Source: Dyadobacter sp. 3J3 (lineage in GTDB: Bacteria > Bacteroidota > Bacteroidia > Cytophagales > Spirosomataceae). From it: 64,000 nucleotides of DNA. Each line of letters opens with the position of its first letter. Position 1 is the first letter of the stretch. Made by a program: the position numbers and the translations under genes. This document shows positions 8,446 through 16,508 of this stretch, piece after piece. The stretch is from contig NZ_VTOL01000002.1 in NCBI RefSeq assembly GCF_009801115.1, forward strand, positions 620,001 through 684,000, read 5' to 3'. The notes beneath the pieces are model-generated. The model was given only the letters and a program-made list of their open reading frames with translations, did not search any database and was not told the DNA's origin.

Positions 8446-9396
8446 ATGCCTGAAACCCCTTTTGAAACACTTTGTTCCAGCCTTTCCAGCGGGACGTCGA
8501 CAGATTTGAGCGCACTTTTGCCGCAAGGAATACAACAGGAAGTTGGGCATTTTAATGTTTTCAATCTGGCAGATATTATGCCGGAAGCGCGTGAGAAATC
8601 TACAATCTCCTGCGCTTCCCGGGCGTTTTATAAAATCAGCTTTTTGACTGGAAAATCACGAGCCGAATACCCTGATCGTGAGGTTGAGATCTCGCAACCA
8701 ACTCTAATCTTTTCAACACCAAAAAGTCCTTTTTACTGGTCGCCGACGGGCCAGCAAACCGGAAAGTTCTGTGTATTTACCGCAGAGTTTCTTCATCCCA
8801 CTACCAGCGGTGTAATACTGGATGAACTGCCTATTTTCAAATCACCCGAACATCCTGTCTATGCGCTTTCAGATTCAGACATAACACGGACACAAGGCAT
8901 CTTCAATAACATGGAAGGCGAAATTGCCTCCAATTATGCCTATAAGTATGATCTCCTACGCGCTTATACCCTTGAACTTATTCACCTTGGCCAGAAGTTG
9001 CAATCCACCGTGATGCTTCATCCAAATCATAGTGCCTCGGCGAGAACTACATCATTGTTTCTGGAACTTTTGGAAAGACAATTTCCCTTGGAAAGCCCAC
9101 AGCAGAAAGTGACTCTTCGCACTGCAAAACAGTATGCCGATCATCTCGCTGTGCATATAAACCATTTGAACAAAGTACTTAAAGAAACTACCGGACTTAC
9201 AACAACTGAACTCATTTCAGGTAGAATTCTCCAGGAAGCCAAAGCATTATTGCGCCATACCGACTGGACTATCGCTGAAATTGCGGATAGTCTGGACTTT
9301 TCAGATTTTGCGCATTTTTCAAAATTCTTCAAAAATGAAACGTCTTTTGCTCCGGGAGTTTTCCGCAGTCAGACAAAAAGTTTGAATTATACATAA
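8446..9396 (+). CDS. AraC-family transcriptional regulator
   Basis: A 316-residue protein. Residues of about 20-190 form a variable sensor region resembling the AraC-binding cupin-like domain. Residues of about 215-310 form the two helix-turn-helix motifs, with 'AKQYADHLAVHINHLNKVLKETTG' as the first and 'IAEIADSLDFSDFAHFSKFFKNETSFAPGVFR' as the classical second motif. The SDR gene 79 nt downstream on the same strand is its probable target, and a palindrome just before that gene is a candidate site. The inducer cannot be predicted. Confidence 0.88.
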   Translation: MPETPFETLCSSLSSGTSTDLSALLPQGIQQEVGHFNVFNLADIMPEAREKSTISCASRAFYKISFLTGKSRAEYPDREVEISQPTLIFSTPKSPFYWSPTGQQTGKFCVFTAEFLHPTTSGVILDELPIFKSPEHPVYALSDSDITRTQGIFNNMEGEIASNYAYKYDLLRAYTLELIHLGQKLQSTVMLHPNHSASARTTSLFLELLERQFPLESPQQKVTLRTAKQYADHLAVHINHLNKVLKETTGLTTTELISGRILQEAKALLRHTDWTIAEIADSLDFSDFAHFSKFFKNETSFAPGVFRSQTKSLNYT

Positions 9397-9440
9397 AAAT
9401 GATTGACCAGAACAAACCTGGCCTTCTTACTTTATCAGAC

Positions 9441-9468
9441 TTTTGTATTGTTTTTAATCAATACAAAA
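9441..9468. promoter_or_regulatory. Palindrome directly upstream of the SDR start codon
   Basis: A perfect 10-bp inverted repeat (9441-9450 with 9459-9468, 8-nt spacer) ends 7 nt before the SDR ATG at 9476. Flanking AGAC and GTCT extend the symmetry with a two-base offset. It could be an operator for the adjacent AraC protein or another repressor, or an mRNA hairpin that masks the start site. Confidence 0.5.
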
Positions 9469-9475
9469 AAGTCTC

Positions 9476-10228
9476 ATGACAACTCAAAAAATCGCATTAG
9501 TAACCGGTGGAAGCCGCGGAATCGGAAAAGATATTGCAATAAGTCTTGCTAAAAAAGGCGTTGACATTCTGTTTACTTATCATAGCAACACGTTAGAAGC
9601 GGAGAAAACCGTGGCCGCAATTACAGCGCTTGGCCGTAAAGCTTTCGCCCTACCTCTTAATACTGCGGACATCAGCGGCTTTGATCATTTTTTCCAACAA
9701 GCTTCCACTATTTTAGAAACCAACTTCGGCACAAACCGATTCGACTTTCTCATCAATAACGCAGGGACCAGCCTTTCGGACTCGATCAAAGACACTACCG
9801 AGGCTCAGTTTGATGACATGATAAATATACACGTAAAAGGTGTCTATTTTCTGACACAAAAAGCATTGAATTATATTCAGGATGGTGGCCGGGTTATCAA
9901 TATTTCATCGGCTGTATCACGTGTCAGCTTTCCGGGGGTATCCGCTTACGGGATCATGAAAGGTGCGATTGATGTCTATACCAGATTCCTTGCACAAGAA
10001 CTTGGGGCCCGCGGTATATCAGCCAACGTAGTTGCTCCAGGTGCTATTTTCGGTGGCGGAGCTATGGAAGATACTCCTGAAATGCGTGCTTTTGTTGCAG
10101 GTGTAACGGCTCTGGGGCGTGTTGGCCTACCGGATGATGTCGGTGGCGTCGTGGCATTTCTTTGCAGCGATGACGCAAAATGGGTGAATGGTCAGAGGAT
10201 TGAATTGACTGGTGGGATGAATTTGTAA
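9476..10228 (+). CDS. Short-chain dehydrogenase/reductase (classical SDR)
   Basis: A 250-residue SDR with the glycine-rich cofactor motif 'TGGSRGIG' at residues 10-17, 'NNAG' at 94-97, and the active-site Ser near 144, Tyr158 and Lys162 ('YGIMK'). The C-terminal 'FLCSDDAKWVNGQRIELTGGMNL' is the standard end of FabG-like SDRs. It reduces or oxidises an unknown carbonyl or hydroxyl substrate in the cytoplasm. It lies downstream of an AraC regulator and before a bidirectional terminator. Confidence 0.92.
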   Translation: MTTQKIALVTGGSRGIGKDIAISLAKKGVDILFTYHSNTLEAEKTVAAITALGRKAFALPLNTADISGFDHFFQQASTILETNFGTNRFDFLINNAGTSLSDSIKDTTEAQFDDMINIHVKGVYFLTQKALNYIQDGGRVINISSAVSRVSFPGVSAYGIMKGAIDVYTRFLAQELGARGISANVVAPGAIFGGGAMEDTPEMRAFVAGVTALGRVGLPDDVGGVVAFLCSDDAKWVNGQRIELTGGMNL

Positions 10229-10243
10229 TATCCTGTTTGCCAA

Positions 10244-10277
10244 ACAAAACAAGCGCCTTTTTGTGCGCTTGTTTTGT
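10244..10277. terminator. Bidirectional rho-independent terminator
   Basis: A perfect 13-bp stem (10244-10256 with 10265-10277) encloses an 8-nt loop. It sits between the SDR stop on the + strand and the methyltransferase stop on the - strand, and can serve both converging transcripts. Confidence 0.85.
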
Positions 10278-10313
10278 ATTATCTTTTCTCGAAAAATGAA
10301 TAAGGTTTAAAAA

Positions 10314-11102
10314 TTATTTTCTAATAAGAAAAAAACCTTTGTCATACCCTGCTTTTACAGAATCAATCACTATTTCCTGCTCTCCCGGAACAGAAGATTC
10401 AAATTCTGTTTTAATTTGATAGTCATCAAAATGTTGCATGAGCCTCTTTTCGTTAAAAAACCAGGCAGGATATTGGGCTTCATAAATATGCGCCGGAACT
10501 ATTTGCAGCGTGAGCCGGTCCGACTGATCATTTTTGATAAAGGAAGTGCGGTCAAGGATGATATACTTAAATCCAAATTCTTTGATTTCATCCAGGAAAT
10601 CGTGGGGGTTTGGCAGATATTGAATAACACTGGACAGAATTAATACATTCGCTTTTTTTGAGGTAACACTTTCTTTAATTGTGTAGTGAAATTTTAAAAT
10701 TTCATCCTCAAATAAATCTTTTCCGCACGTCACATATTCTTCTTGCTCCACCACACTCCAGTGAAGTTTAACGGACGGAGGAATAAGGTCCCTGACCTGA
10801 TAATAGGTACTACCCAATGATCCGCCAAAATCCAGCACATTCAAAGTGCCTCCACATTCCACAGCGGCGTACAAAAGCGCAGAAATAACGGAATAAGGAT
10901 ATAATTTTTTATCAAATAAAACAGAATCACGTTCGTAAACCGCTTCACCATTTTTGATTTTCAGCAGAGAATCTTTCGTTATGTCCAAAATTGTTTTCGC
11001 CTGGTACCCGCCGGACATTGTAGCCAATTCCTCCCAGTTTTTATAATTGCCAAACCAACCGTCTTTGTTTTTTTCCTTCTTTTTTAGTCTGAATAACGAC
11101 AT
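10314..11102 (-). CDS. TIGR04325-family putative methyltransferase
   Basis: A 262-residue protein with the TIGR04325 signature: 'DGWFGNYKNWEEL' near residues 14-26, 'SGGYQAKTIL' just after, and a SAM-binding loop 'LDFGGSLGS' at 90-98. These predicted methyltransferases are found almost only in lipopolysaccharide and capsule gene clusters. Here the gene heads the glycosyltransferase block and is divergent from the next gene, sharing a 179-bp intergenic region. The acceptor, probably a sugar hydroxyl or a glycan end, is not known. Confidence 0.82.
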   Translation of the reverse strand: MSLFRLKKKEKNKDGWFGNYKNWEELATMSGGYQAKTILDITKDSLLKIKNGEAVYERDSVLFDKKLYPYSVISALLYAAVECGGTLNVLDFGGSLGSTYYQVRDLIPPSVKLHWSVVEQEEYVTCGKDLFEDEILKFHYTIKESVTSKKANVLILSSVIQYLPNPHDFLDEIKEFGFKYIILDRTSFIKNDQSDRLTLQIVPAHIYEAQYPAWFFNEKRLMQHFDDYQIKTEFESSVPGEQEIVIDSVKAGYDKGFFLIRK

Positions 11103-11281
11103 GTGCTTTCATTAAAATTCGTGGCAATTTAAATATATAATGGCCTATTCACAACGCTCTTTTAAACGAGCAAATAATATCAGTTTTTTTTAAATTTTTT
11201 ATCTTCAATATAGCGTCACATCTAATAATATTCATTGATATTTGTATCCAAATAACCCCCTAACAGCTGTAAATTCATTTC

Positions 11282-12283
11282 ATGCAAAATTTTTGCACTC
11301 TGTTTAACTCATTCTATCTCTCTAGGGGGCTGGCAATGTATGAATCGCTATTTAAGCAAAGCAGTAATTTCCATTTGTACATCTTTGCATTTGATGATGC
11401 CTGCTATACGGCACTCATAAAAATGCATCTTTCTAATGTCACAGTTATTTCGCTAAAGGAATTCGAAACGCCGGAACTTCTTTCAATAAAGACAACACGA
11501 ACACAGGGAGAATATTGCTGGACCTGTACCGCTTCAACGATTTGGTATTGCTTACATACTTTTCCACTGGATCATTGCACGTATATTGATGCGGATTTAT
11601 TATTCTTTTCCGACCCAAAAGTCCTTACAGATGAAATGGGAGAAAAATCTGTGCTGATTACAGAACACCGATACAGCCCGGACTATGATCAGTCGGAGTT
11701 AAGTGGAATTTACTGTGTTCAATTTATAACGTTCAAAAATACTGAACCGGGTTTAAAGGTTTTGAGTTGGTGGAGAAAAGCCTGTATACAATGGTGTTAC
11801 AACCGTTTTGAAGACGGGAAATTTGGCGACCAGAAATATCTTGACGACTGGACAACCCGCTTTGACGGCGTGCATGTATTGCAACATATTGGAGGCGGTG
11901 TTGCACCATGGAATTCCAAAACCTATACATATGAAAGCAAAGCGGGGCGTGTTTTGGTTAAAAGTCAAAATTCCCAGGCAGTCCCCCTTGTTTTCTATCA
12001 TTTTCACGACTTCCGGTATAGTGCCAACGAAAGTTTCAGACTTACGGCTGAACAATATCTGTTGAACAAAGATGTAATTCGATTGATTTACAGCCCCTAT
12101 GCCAACGCACTTCGTGATGCAGAATCCAAAATCCTGCTTACAAATCCAACAGCCGTTTTCCACGAAAATCCTTTACCCCTAACGTGGATAAAAATCAGCC
12201 TGTCCAGAAAAATTCATTTTCTACTGAAAGGCCGTTATAAAAATTACTCAAAAAAACGTAAACTTCAATCCAACCTTTATTAG
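11282..12283 (+). CDS. Glycosyltransferase with DxD motif (GT-A fold, GT8-like)
   Basis: A 333-residue protein in which residues 1-110 resemble the nucleotide-sugar-binding half of GT-A enzymes. 'CTLFNSFYLSRGLAMYESL' starts the fold and 'YIDADLLFF' carries the metal-binding DxD at residues 103-105. 'GVQF-like' strand and 'FGDQKYLDDW' follow, as in putative nucleotide-diphospho-sugar transferases. It is cytoplasmic and without membrane helices. The sugar ketoisomerase starts 3 nt after the stop, so the two are translated from one message and the donor sugar may be the ketoisomerase product. Confidence 0.75.
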   Translation: MQNFCTLFNSFYLSRGLAMYESLFKQSSNFHLYIFAFDDACYTALIKMHLSNVTVISLKEFETPELLSIKTTRTQGEYCWTCTASTIWYCLHTFPLDHCTYIDADLLFFSDPKVLTDEMGEKSVLITEHRYSPDYDQSELSGIYCVQFITFKNTEPGLKVLSWWRKACIQWCYNRFEDGKFGDQKYLDDWTTRFDGVHVLQHIGGGVAPWNSKTYTYESKAGRVLVKSQNSQAVPLVFYHFHDFRYSANESFRLTAEQYLLNKDVIRLIYSPYANALRDAESKILLTNPTAVFHENPLPLTWIKISLSRKIHFLLKGRYKNYSKKRKLQSNLY

Positions 12284-12285
12284 CC

Positions 12286-12651
12286 TTGGCTGAATTAATT
12301 AACCTGAAAACCTTCGCTGATACCCGCGGAAACCTGACTGTAATCGAACGCGTTATACCCTTCGCAATCAAACGCATTTTCTACATCTACGGAGTCGATG
12401 ATTCCGTTCGGGGGGGACATAGACACAAAACAACCATTCAGGCAGCGATATGCCTGAAAGGAAGTTGCAAAATATTAAACAACACAGGTAAGGAGCAGCA
12501 GGAATTTACACTGAATTCCGCAAGCCAGTGTCTTTTACTTGAACCTGGTGACTGGCATCAAATGCAAGATTTTGAAAACGAAACGATACTGATGATACTT
12601 GCCTCTGAGCATTTTGATCCGGATGATTATATTTATGATCCTTATCCATGA
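12286..12651 (+). CDS. FdtA/QdtA-type sugar 3,4-ketoisomerase (WxcM-like cupin)
   Basis: A 121-residue single-domain cupin. 'DTRGNLTVIE', 'IPFAIKRIFYIY' (here 'VIPFAIKRIFYIYGV'), 'RGGHRHKTTIQAAICLKGS' and 'ASEHFDPDDYIYD' match the FdtA/QdtA family, which isomerises dTDP-4-keto-6-deoxyglucose at C3/C4. The two histidines of GHRHK are the expected catalytic pair. The start is a TTG codon at 12286, 3 nt after the glycosyltransferase stop; no ATG is suitable. The rest of the dTDP-sugar pathway (RmlA, RmlB, aminotransferase, acyltransferase) is not in this window. Confidence 0.8.
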   Translation: MAELINLKTFADTRGNLTVIERVIPFAIKRIFYIYGVDDSVRGGHRHKTTIQAAICLKGSCKILNNTGKEQQEFTLNSASQCLLLEPGDWHQMQDFENETILMILASEHFDPDDYIYDPYP

Positions 12652-13541
12652 GCAGTCTCAAAGTTTCCAATACAGCCGTTGGTCTTCCAAAAATTACCAT
12701 TGTTACGCCTTCTTATAACCAGGGGAAATATCTGGAAGATACCATTTTGTCGGTGCTTGATCAGGGATATCCAAATCTGGAATACATTATTATTGACGGT
12801 GGCAGCACCGACGATTCTGTGAATATCATTAAGAAATACGAAAATCAGCTGGCCTATTGGGTCAGCGAAAAAGATGAAGGATTGTATCATGGTTTGCAGA
12901 AAGGTTTTGCCAAATCCACAGGAGAAATTATGGCCTGGCTAAATGCCGATGACATGTATCACAGGAAATCTCTATTTATGGTAGCAAAAATTTTTGAAAA
13001 ATTCGGACACGTTCATTGGGTCATGGGAAGTAATACGTTCTTCGATGAAAGTGGTCATCCATTTCTTTATAATGATCAGCCATATGCACAGCGTTGGTCC
13101 CAACCTCGTCTGCATATTTTTAACGGTCATTTTATTCAACAGGAGTCAGTATTTTGGAAGCGTGCTTTGTGGGAAAAAGCAGGCGGCTTCATTGAGCAAA
13201 ACTACTCCTTAGCTGCCGATTTTGAATTATGGCTGAGATTTTTCAGATATGAAAAATTATACAGTACGTCATTTATGTTGGCCGGATTTCGGTTAAGAAA
13301 TGAAAACCAGAAAAGTTTCCATCAGAGAAACCAGTATCTCGATCAGGTTCAGATGTTGTTGGACGGTGAGAAAAAAGTCGGCCCAAAAATACTGAGCTTA
13401 ACGTTTTACCGCCTGCTGATTGGCTTGGTAAGATTAATACCAAAAAGAAAATGGCGTGAACGAATATTGGCAAACGTTCTGAAACTTCCCCCCAAAATAA
13501 TCTTCGACAGAAAAGAAGGAATCGTTTTTAGCAAGTGGTAA
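12648..13541 (+). CDS. Family 2 glycosyltransferase
   Basis: A 297-residue GT2 enzyme. The N-terminal strand 'ITIVTPSYNQGKYLEDTILSVL' leads to the donor-binding 'IIDGGSTDDS' and the 'WLNADDMY' DxD-like motif; a C-terminal part holds the acceptor region. It overlaps the ketoisomerase stop by 4 nt (ATGA), so the three genes from 11282 form one translationally coupled operon. It probably adds one sugar to a surface polysaccharide repeat on the cytoplasmic face. The gene ends 2 nt from the stop of the converging GT2 gene. Confidence 0.88.
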   Translation: MSSLKVSNTAVGLPKITIVTPSYNQGKYLEDTILSVLDQGYPNLEYIIIDGGSTDDSVNIIKKYENQLAYWVSEKDEGLYHGLQKGFAKSTGEIMAWLNADDMYHRKSLFMVAKIFEKFGHVHWVMGSNTFFDESGHPFLYNDQPYAQRWSQPRLHIFNGHFIQQESVFWKRALWEKAGGFIEQNYSLAADFELWLRFFRYEKLYSTSFMLAGFRLRNENQKSFHQRNQYLDQVQMLLDGEKKVGPKILSLTFYRLLIGLVRLIPKRKWRERILANVLKLPPKIIFDRKEGIVFSKW

Positions 13542-13543
13542 CA

Positions 13544-14251
13544 TCAGCTTTTGAGCCACTTCGCTTTAAGCCTTTTAAACTGAAACCGCATATAAATCAA
13601 AAGCCCGAAATGCTGTAAAATCAAACCACTTTTTCGACTTTCAAACAAAGAATCCTTTTGGAGTGAAGATATACCGCTGTCGTTAAAAATGGCGATAGTG
13701 AAATCCCTGAATTCAAAATGATACTTCTCATGCCGGTTGAGATGCATATTAAAGACATGATCAGCAGAGATTTTATATTTCATATCATACCGGTAACAAT
13801 AGAATACCTGAGCCGGATAGATGATGGCTTGATGGTTAATACCAGTTTTAGCCTGATGGTAAGGTGAAAGTTGTCCTAAATATTTCTTACCCGCTTTTAA
13901 AACGCTCCCGTAGTAAATACGATCAGGCTCCTTCAATTCTTCTGCAAATTTCGAGAAAGCAGGTGTTAATATGTCATCAGCGCCGATGAAATAAATCCAT
14001 TGGCCCCGGGCAAGATCCAGGGCCTTATTCATTGCGTCATAAATTCCATTATCCTTTTCACTTTTCCAAAAAGCAAGTTTGTCCGAATTTTCCTGAATGA
14101 TGTCTACCGTTCCATCGGTACTGGCACCATCCATGACAATGATCTCAATATGCGGATATTCCTGAATATAAATACTATCCAGGCATCTTTGTAAAAATTC
14201 TTCTGCATTGTAAGTGACCAAAATAATAGAGAGGACCTGATCATGTACCAT
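13544..14251 (-). CDS. Family 2 glycosyltransferase
   Basis: A 235-residue GT2 protein with 'LSIILVTYNAEEFLQRCLDSI' at the N-terminus, 'IIVMDGASTDGT' for the nucleotide site and 'FIGADDIL' as the DxD equivalent. It resembles WcaA/WcaE-type colanic acid transferases in size and motif order. It is the last gene of a three-gene - strand run (15886 to 13544), only 5 nt after the preceding gene. The donor sugar is unknown. Confidence 0.85.
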   Translation of the reverse strand: MVHDQVLSIILVTYNAEEFLQRCLDSIYIQEYPHIEIIVMDGASTDGTVDIIQENSDKLAFWKSEKDNGIYDAMNKALDLARGQWIYFIGADDILTPAFSKFAEELKEPDRIYYGSVLKAGKKYLGQLSPYHQAKTGINHQAIIYPAQVFYCYRYDMKYKISADHVFNMHLNRHEKYHFEFRDFTIAIFNDSGISSLQKDSLFESRKSGLILQHFGLLIYMRFQFKRLKAKWLKS

Positions 14252-14256
14252 GTAAA

Positions 14257-15111
14257 TTAAGCAATAAGTTCATTTTCAACTTGTTCCACTTCGTTGAATG
14301 TGTTAAAATACTGGTCTAGTCCCTGGCTGCAATACACCGAATTGTTTTGAAGAGCATAAGTCAAACGTCCTTCATTTTCCTGATAGTTCCTCCTGTCAGC
14401 CTCCTGATGATGGATATGAAAAACGATTCCGCCAAATTTGATCGTCCTTTTCCTGATCCCGGAATTTATCAGCCTTACTGCAATTTCGTTATCCTCTCGC
14501 CCCCATCCTGTAAAACACTCGTTGTAACCGTTAACGCGCACGAGATCTTCTTTCCAAAAAGCCATGTTACATCCTCGTAATGAAAAAATATCATGAGTCC
14601 TGTAATGATCAGCCAAACACCTGCTTAGCCAGGCAGCATTAACCCGGTTGAAGAGATTTCCCAGTCCCGGCTCAAAAAGCTGAATACCGGTTTTTTGTAA
14701 ACGCAGCAATCTTTCAGATAATTGCTTGTTCATCAAAACTCGGCTTCCGGTCATAAATGCACCCGGCTTGCTCAGATTGAGGTGATCTTTGATAAAGTGT
14801 TTATGCAGGATCAGGTCACCGTCGATTTGAATAATATATTTGAAAGAGCTTGTCGCGATCGCTTTGTTACGAATTTTAGAAAGTTGAAACCCTTCATCTT
14901 TATGCCAGATATGCACAAGTCTAACGGGAAACGTCGGCCTGATTGCCTCAATAATCGCGCTGGTCTCTTCGGTAGATCCGTCGTCAGCAATAATAACTTC
15001 ATCGGGCAACACCGACTGCTCTTTCACACTGAGCAGACATAGCCGAAGGGCTTCCGGCCAGTTATAAGTAGAGATAATAAGAGAACTTTTAGTATAGGTT
15101 TTCATATCCAT
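14257..15111 (-). CDS. Family 2 glycosyltransferase with galactosyltransferase-type C-terminus
   Basis: A 284-residue GT2 enzyme with 'SLIISTYNWPEALRLCLLSV', 'IIADDGSTEETS' and 'IIQIDGDLILH', followed by a C-terminal 'GCNMAFWKEDLVRVNGYNE' and 'GWGREDNEIAVRL' block. The W-G-x-E-D pattern is that of the Glyco_transf_7C region, where the acidic pair is catalytic. The start overlaps the end of the upstream paralogue by 23 nt (17 nt if the internal Met3 is used). The two proteins are clearly similar along their length and look like a tandem duplication. Confidence 0.87.
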   Translation of the reverse strand: MDMKTYTKSSLIISTYNWPEALRLCLLSVKEQSVLPDEVIIADDGSTEETSAIIEAIRPTFPVRLVHIWHKDEGFQLSKIRNKAIATSSFKYIIQIDGDLILHKHFIKDHLNLSKPGAFMTGSRVLMNKQLSERLLRLQKTGIQLFEPGLGNLFNRVNAAWLSRCLADHYRTHDIFSLRGCNMAFWKEDLVRVNGYNECFTGWGREDNEIAVRLINSGIRKRTIKFGGIVFHIHHQEADRRNYQENEGRLTYALQNNSVYCSQGLDQYFNTFNEVEQVENELIA

Positions 15112-15886
15112 TTAGACAGATTTTAGCCTTGGTAACTAACGTATTTTGGATTATCTGGCTGTGATAGCCTTCATTTAATCTGGGTAAATCCTGATGATAA
15201 AAATGAAACTGAACCGCGCTAAGTTTCACGATTTTTTTAATTATATCGTTATTAATAAAACGGACTGCCAGTTCTTCATCTTCATGTCCCCAGCCGCTCA
15301 GTGCATTGTTATAGCCATTCACACGTAGAAAATCTTCTTTCCAATAAGCAAGATTACTCCCGCGCACGTTTCTGCTTACCATTTCCCGGCGCTGGCCAAG
15401 TGACCTGAATACAGGCAGACGAATTGCGTTAAGACGGTTGCAGACTCCGTAAGAATAAAAACCGATATCTGTATTACGACTTGTTAGCAACGCTGCCGTT
15501 CGGGAAGCATTAATCCGTGCACGACTTCCCCGAACAAATGTTCCTTGCTCAGCTGCCGCCATATGATCCTTAACGAATAATGGGTGGAGCAGTACATCAC
15601 CATCGATCTGAATTAAATAGTCACCCTTACTCCTGGCAATGGCCTTGTTGAGAATGAGTGTTTTCCTGAAGCCCTGATCTTCATGCCAAACGTGAATAAT
15701 GGGAACAGGAAAAGTTTCCTGAATCTGAGTGATTATAGCGCGAGTCCCGGCGTCTGAGCCATCGTCAGCGATAATTACTTCTAATGGCAAAATCTTTTGC
15801 CTGGCCACACTTAAAAGACAGCAGCGTAATGCCTCTGCCCAGTTGTAGGTAGCGATGATAAGCGATGTCGCCGGAACGGAGATCAT
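15089..15886 (-). CDS. Family 2 glycosyltransferase, paralogue of its neighbour
   Basis: A 265-residue GT2 protein with the same architecture as the next gene: 'SLIIATYNWAEALRCCLLSV', 'IIADDGSDAGTR', 'LIQIDGDVLLHP', and then 'GSNLAYWKEDFLRVNGYNN' and 'GWGHEDEELAVRF'. It is first in the three-gene operon running leftward. Shared motifs with changed acceptor-side residues suggest duplication followed by a switch in acceptor or linkage. Confidence 0.87.
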   Translation of the reverse strand: MISVPATSLIIATYNWAEALRCCLLSVARQKILPLEVIIADDGSDAGTRAIITQIQETFPVPIIHVWHEDQGFRKTLILNKAIARSKGDYLIQIDGDVLLHPLFVKDHMAAAEQGTFVRGSRARINASRTAALLTSRNTDIGFYSYGVCNRLNAIRLPVFRSLGQRREMVSRNVRGSNLAYWKEDFLRVNGYNNALSGWGHEDEELAVRFINNDIIKKIVKLSAVQFHFYHQDLPRLNEGYHSQIIQNTLVTKAKICLNGYENLY

Positions 15887-16508
15887 GGGTAATTCAGGTT
15901 GTTTTTTGAACTAAACCGAATCCAAAAGGAATTGTTCTCTGGCAAAATATCAAACACAACTCCGGTTCATGATATCTATTGGGAATATCAAACCAGGGAA
16001 AATGTGCAGATGCACCAAGACTACAATCAAGCATTAACTTGCGTGATTAAAGTAGAAATTGTGAATTTGAGAGAATAAAAACTTTGGGATAATAACTGGA
16101 ATTAATCTAGAAACAACTGGTTACATATGTGTCTATACGTTGGTTCATTCAGCGGTTGTACCACCAATGCAAAAAGGGAAAACGAAGTATAATTAAGAGG
16201 CATGAGTTATGATTGTTAGGGATAAAGTTTCGTCTAAACGTAGAGACTATGTAAATATCTAAAAAGTAGCCGAATTACCACAAAGAAATTCCCTAATTTT
16301 TCCTTTATTTTTTTCGCTGTAACGGTAAGTGTCAATCTTTCAATCCCTGTATTTATTTTTCTGATGGCCTGCATCACGTCAAAGCCTGTCGATTAATGAG
16401 TACAGACTTGTTTGCGAACTCTTCTTTTACATATTAAAATCCTGAAATTAGAATTTGCCGGACTTTAATATGTAAAAGAAGAGATCGTATTAAATAATAA
16501 AATGACTG
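15887..16508. other. Intergenic region with one long inverted repeat
   Basis: About 620 nt without a credible gene. The only clear structure is the perfect 20-bp inverted repeat at 16419-16483. The part beside the glycosyltransferase start presumably holds that operon's promoter, but no TAnnTTTG box stood out. Confidence 0.4.
16415..16487. repeat. Perfect 20-bp inverted repeat downstream of lpd
   Basis: Arms 16419-16438 and 16464-16483 are perfectly complementary around a 25-nt spacer; three more pairs form outside a single mismatch (to 16415 and 16487). It lies 26 nt after the dihydrolipoyl dehydrogenase stop. A transcript would fold into a long hairpin that could end or protect the lpd mRNA, but the stem is AT-rich and no T run follows, so a classical terminator is doubtful. 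A tiny transposon relic is an alternative. Confidence 0.6.
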
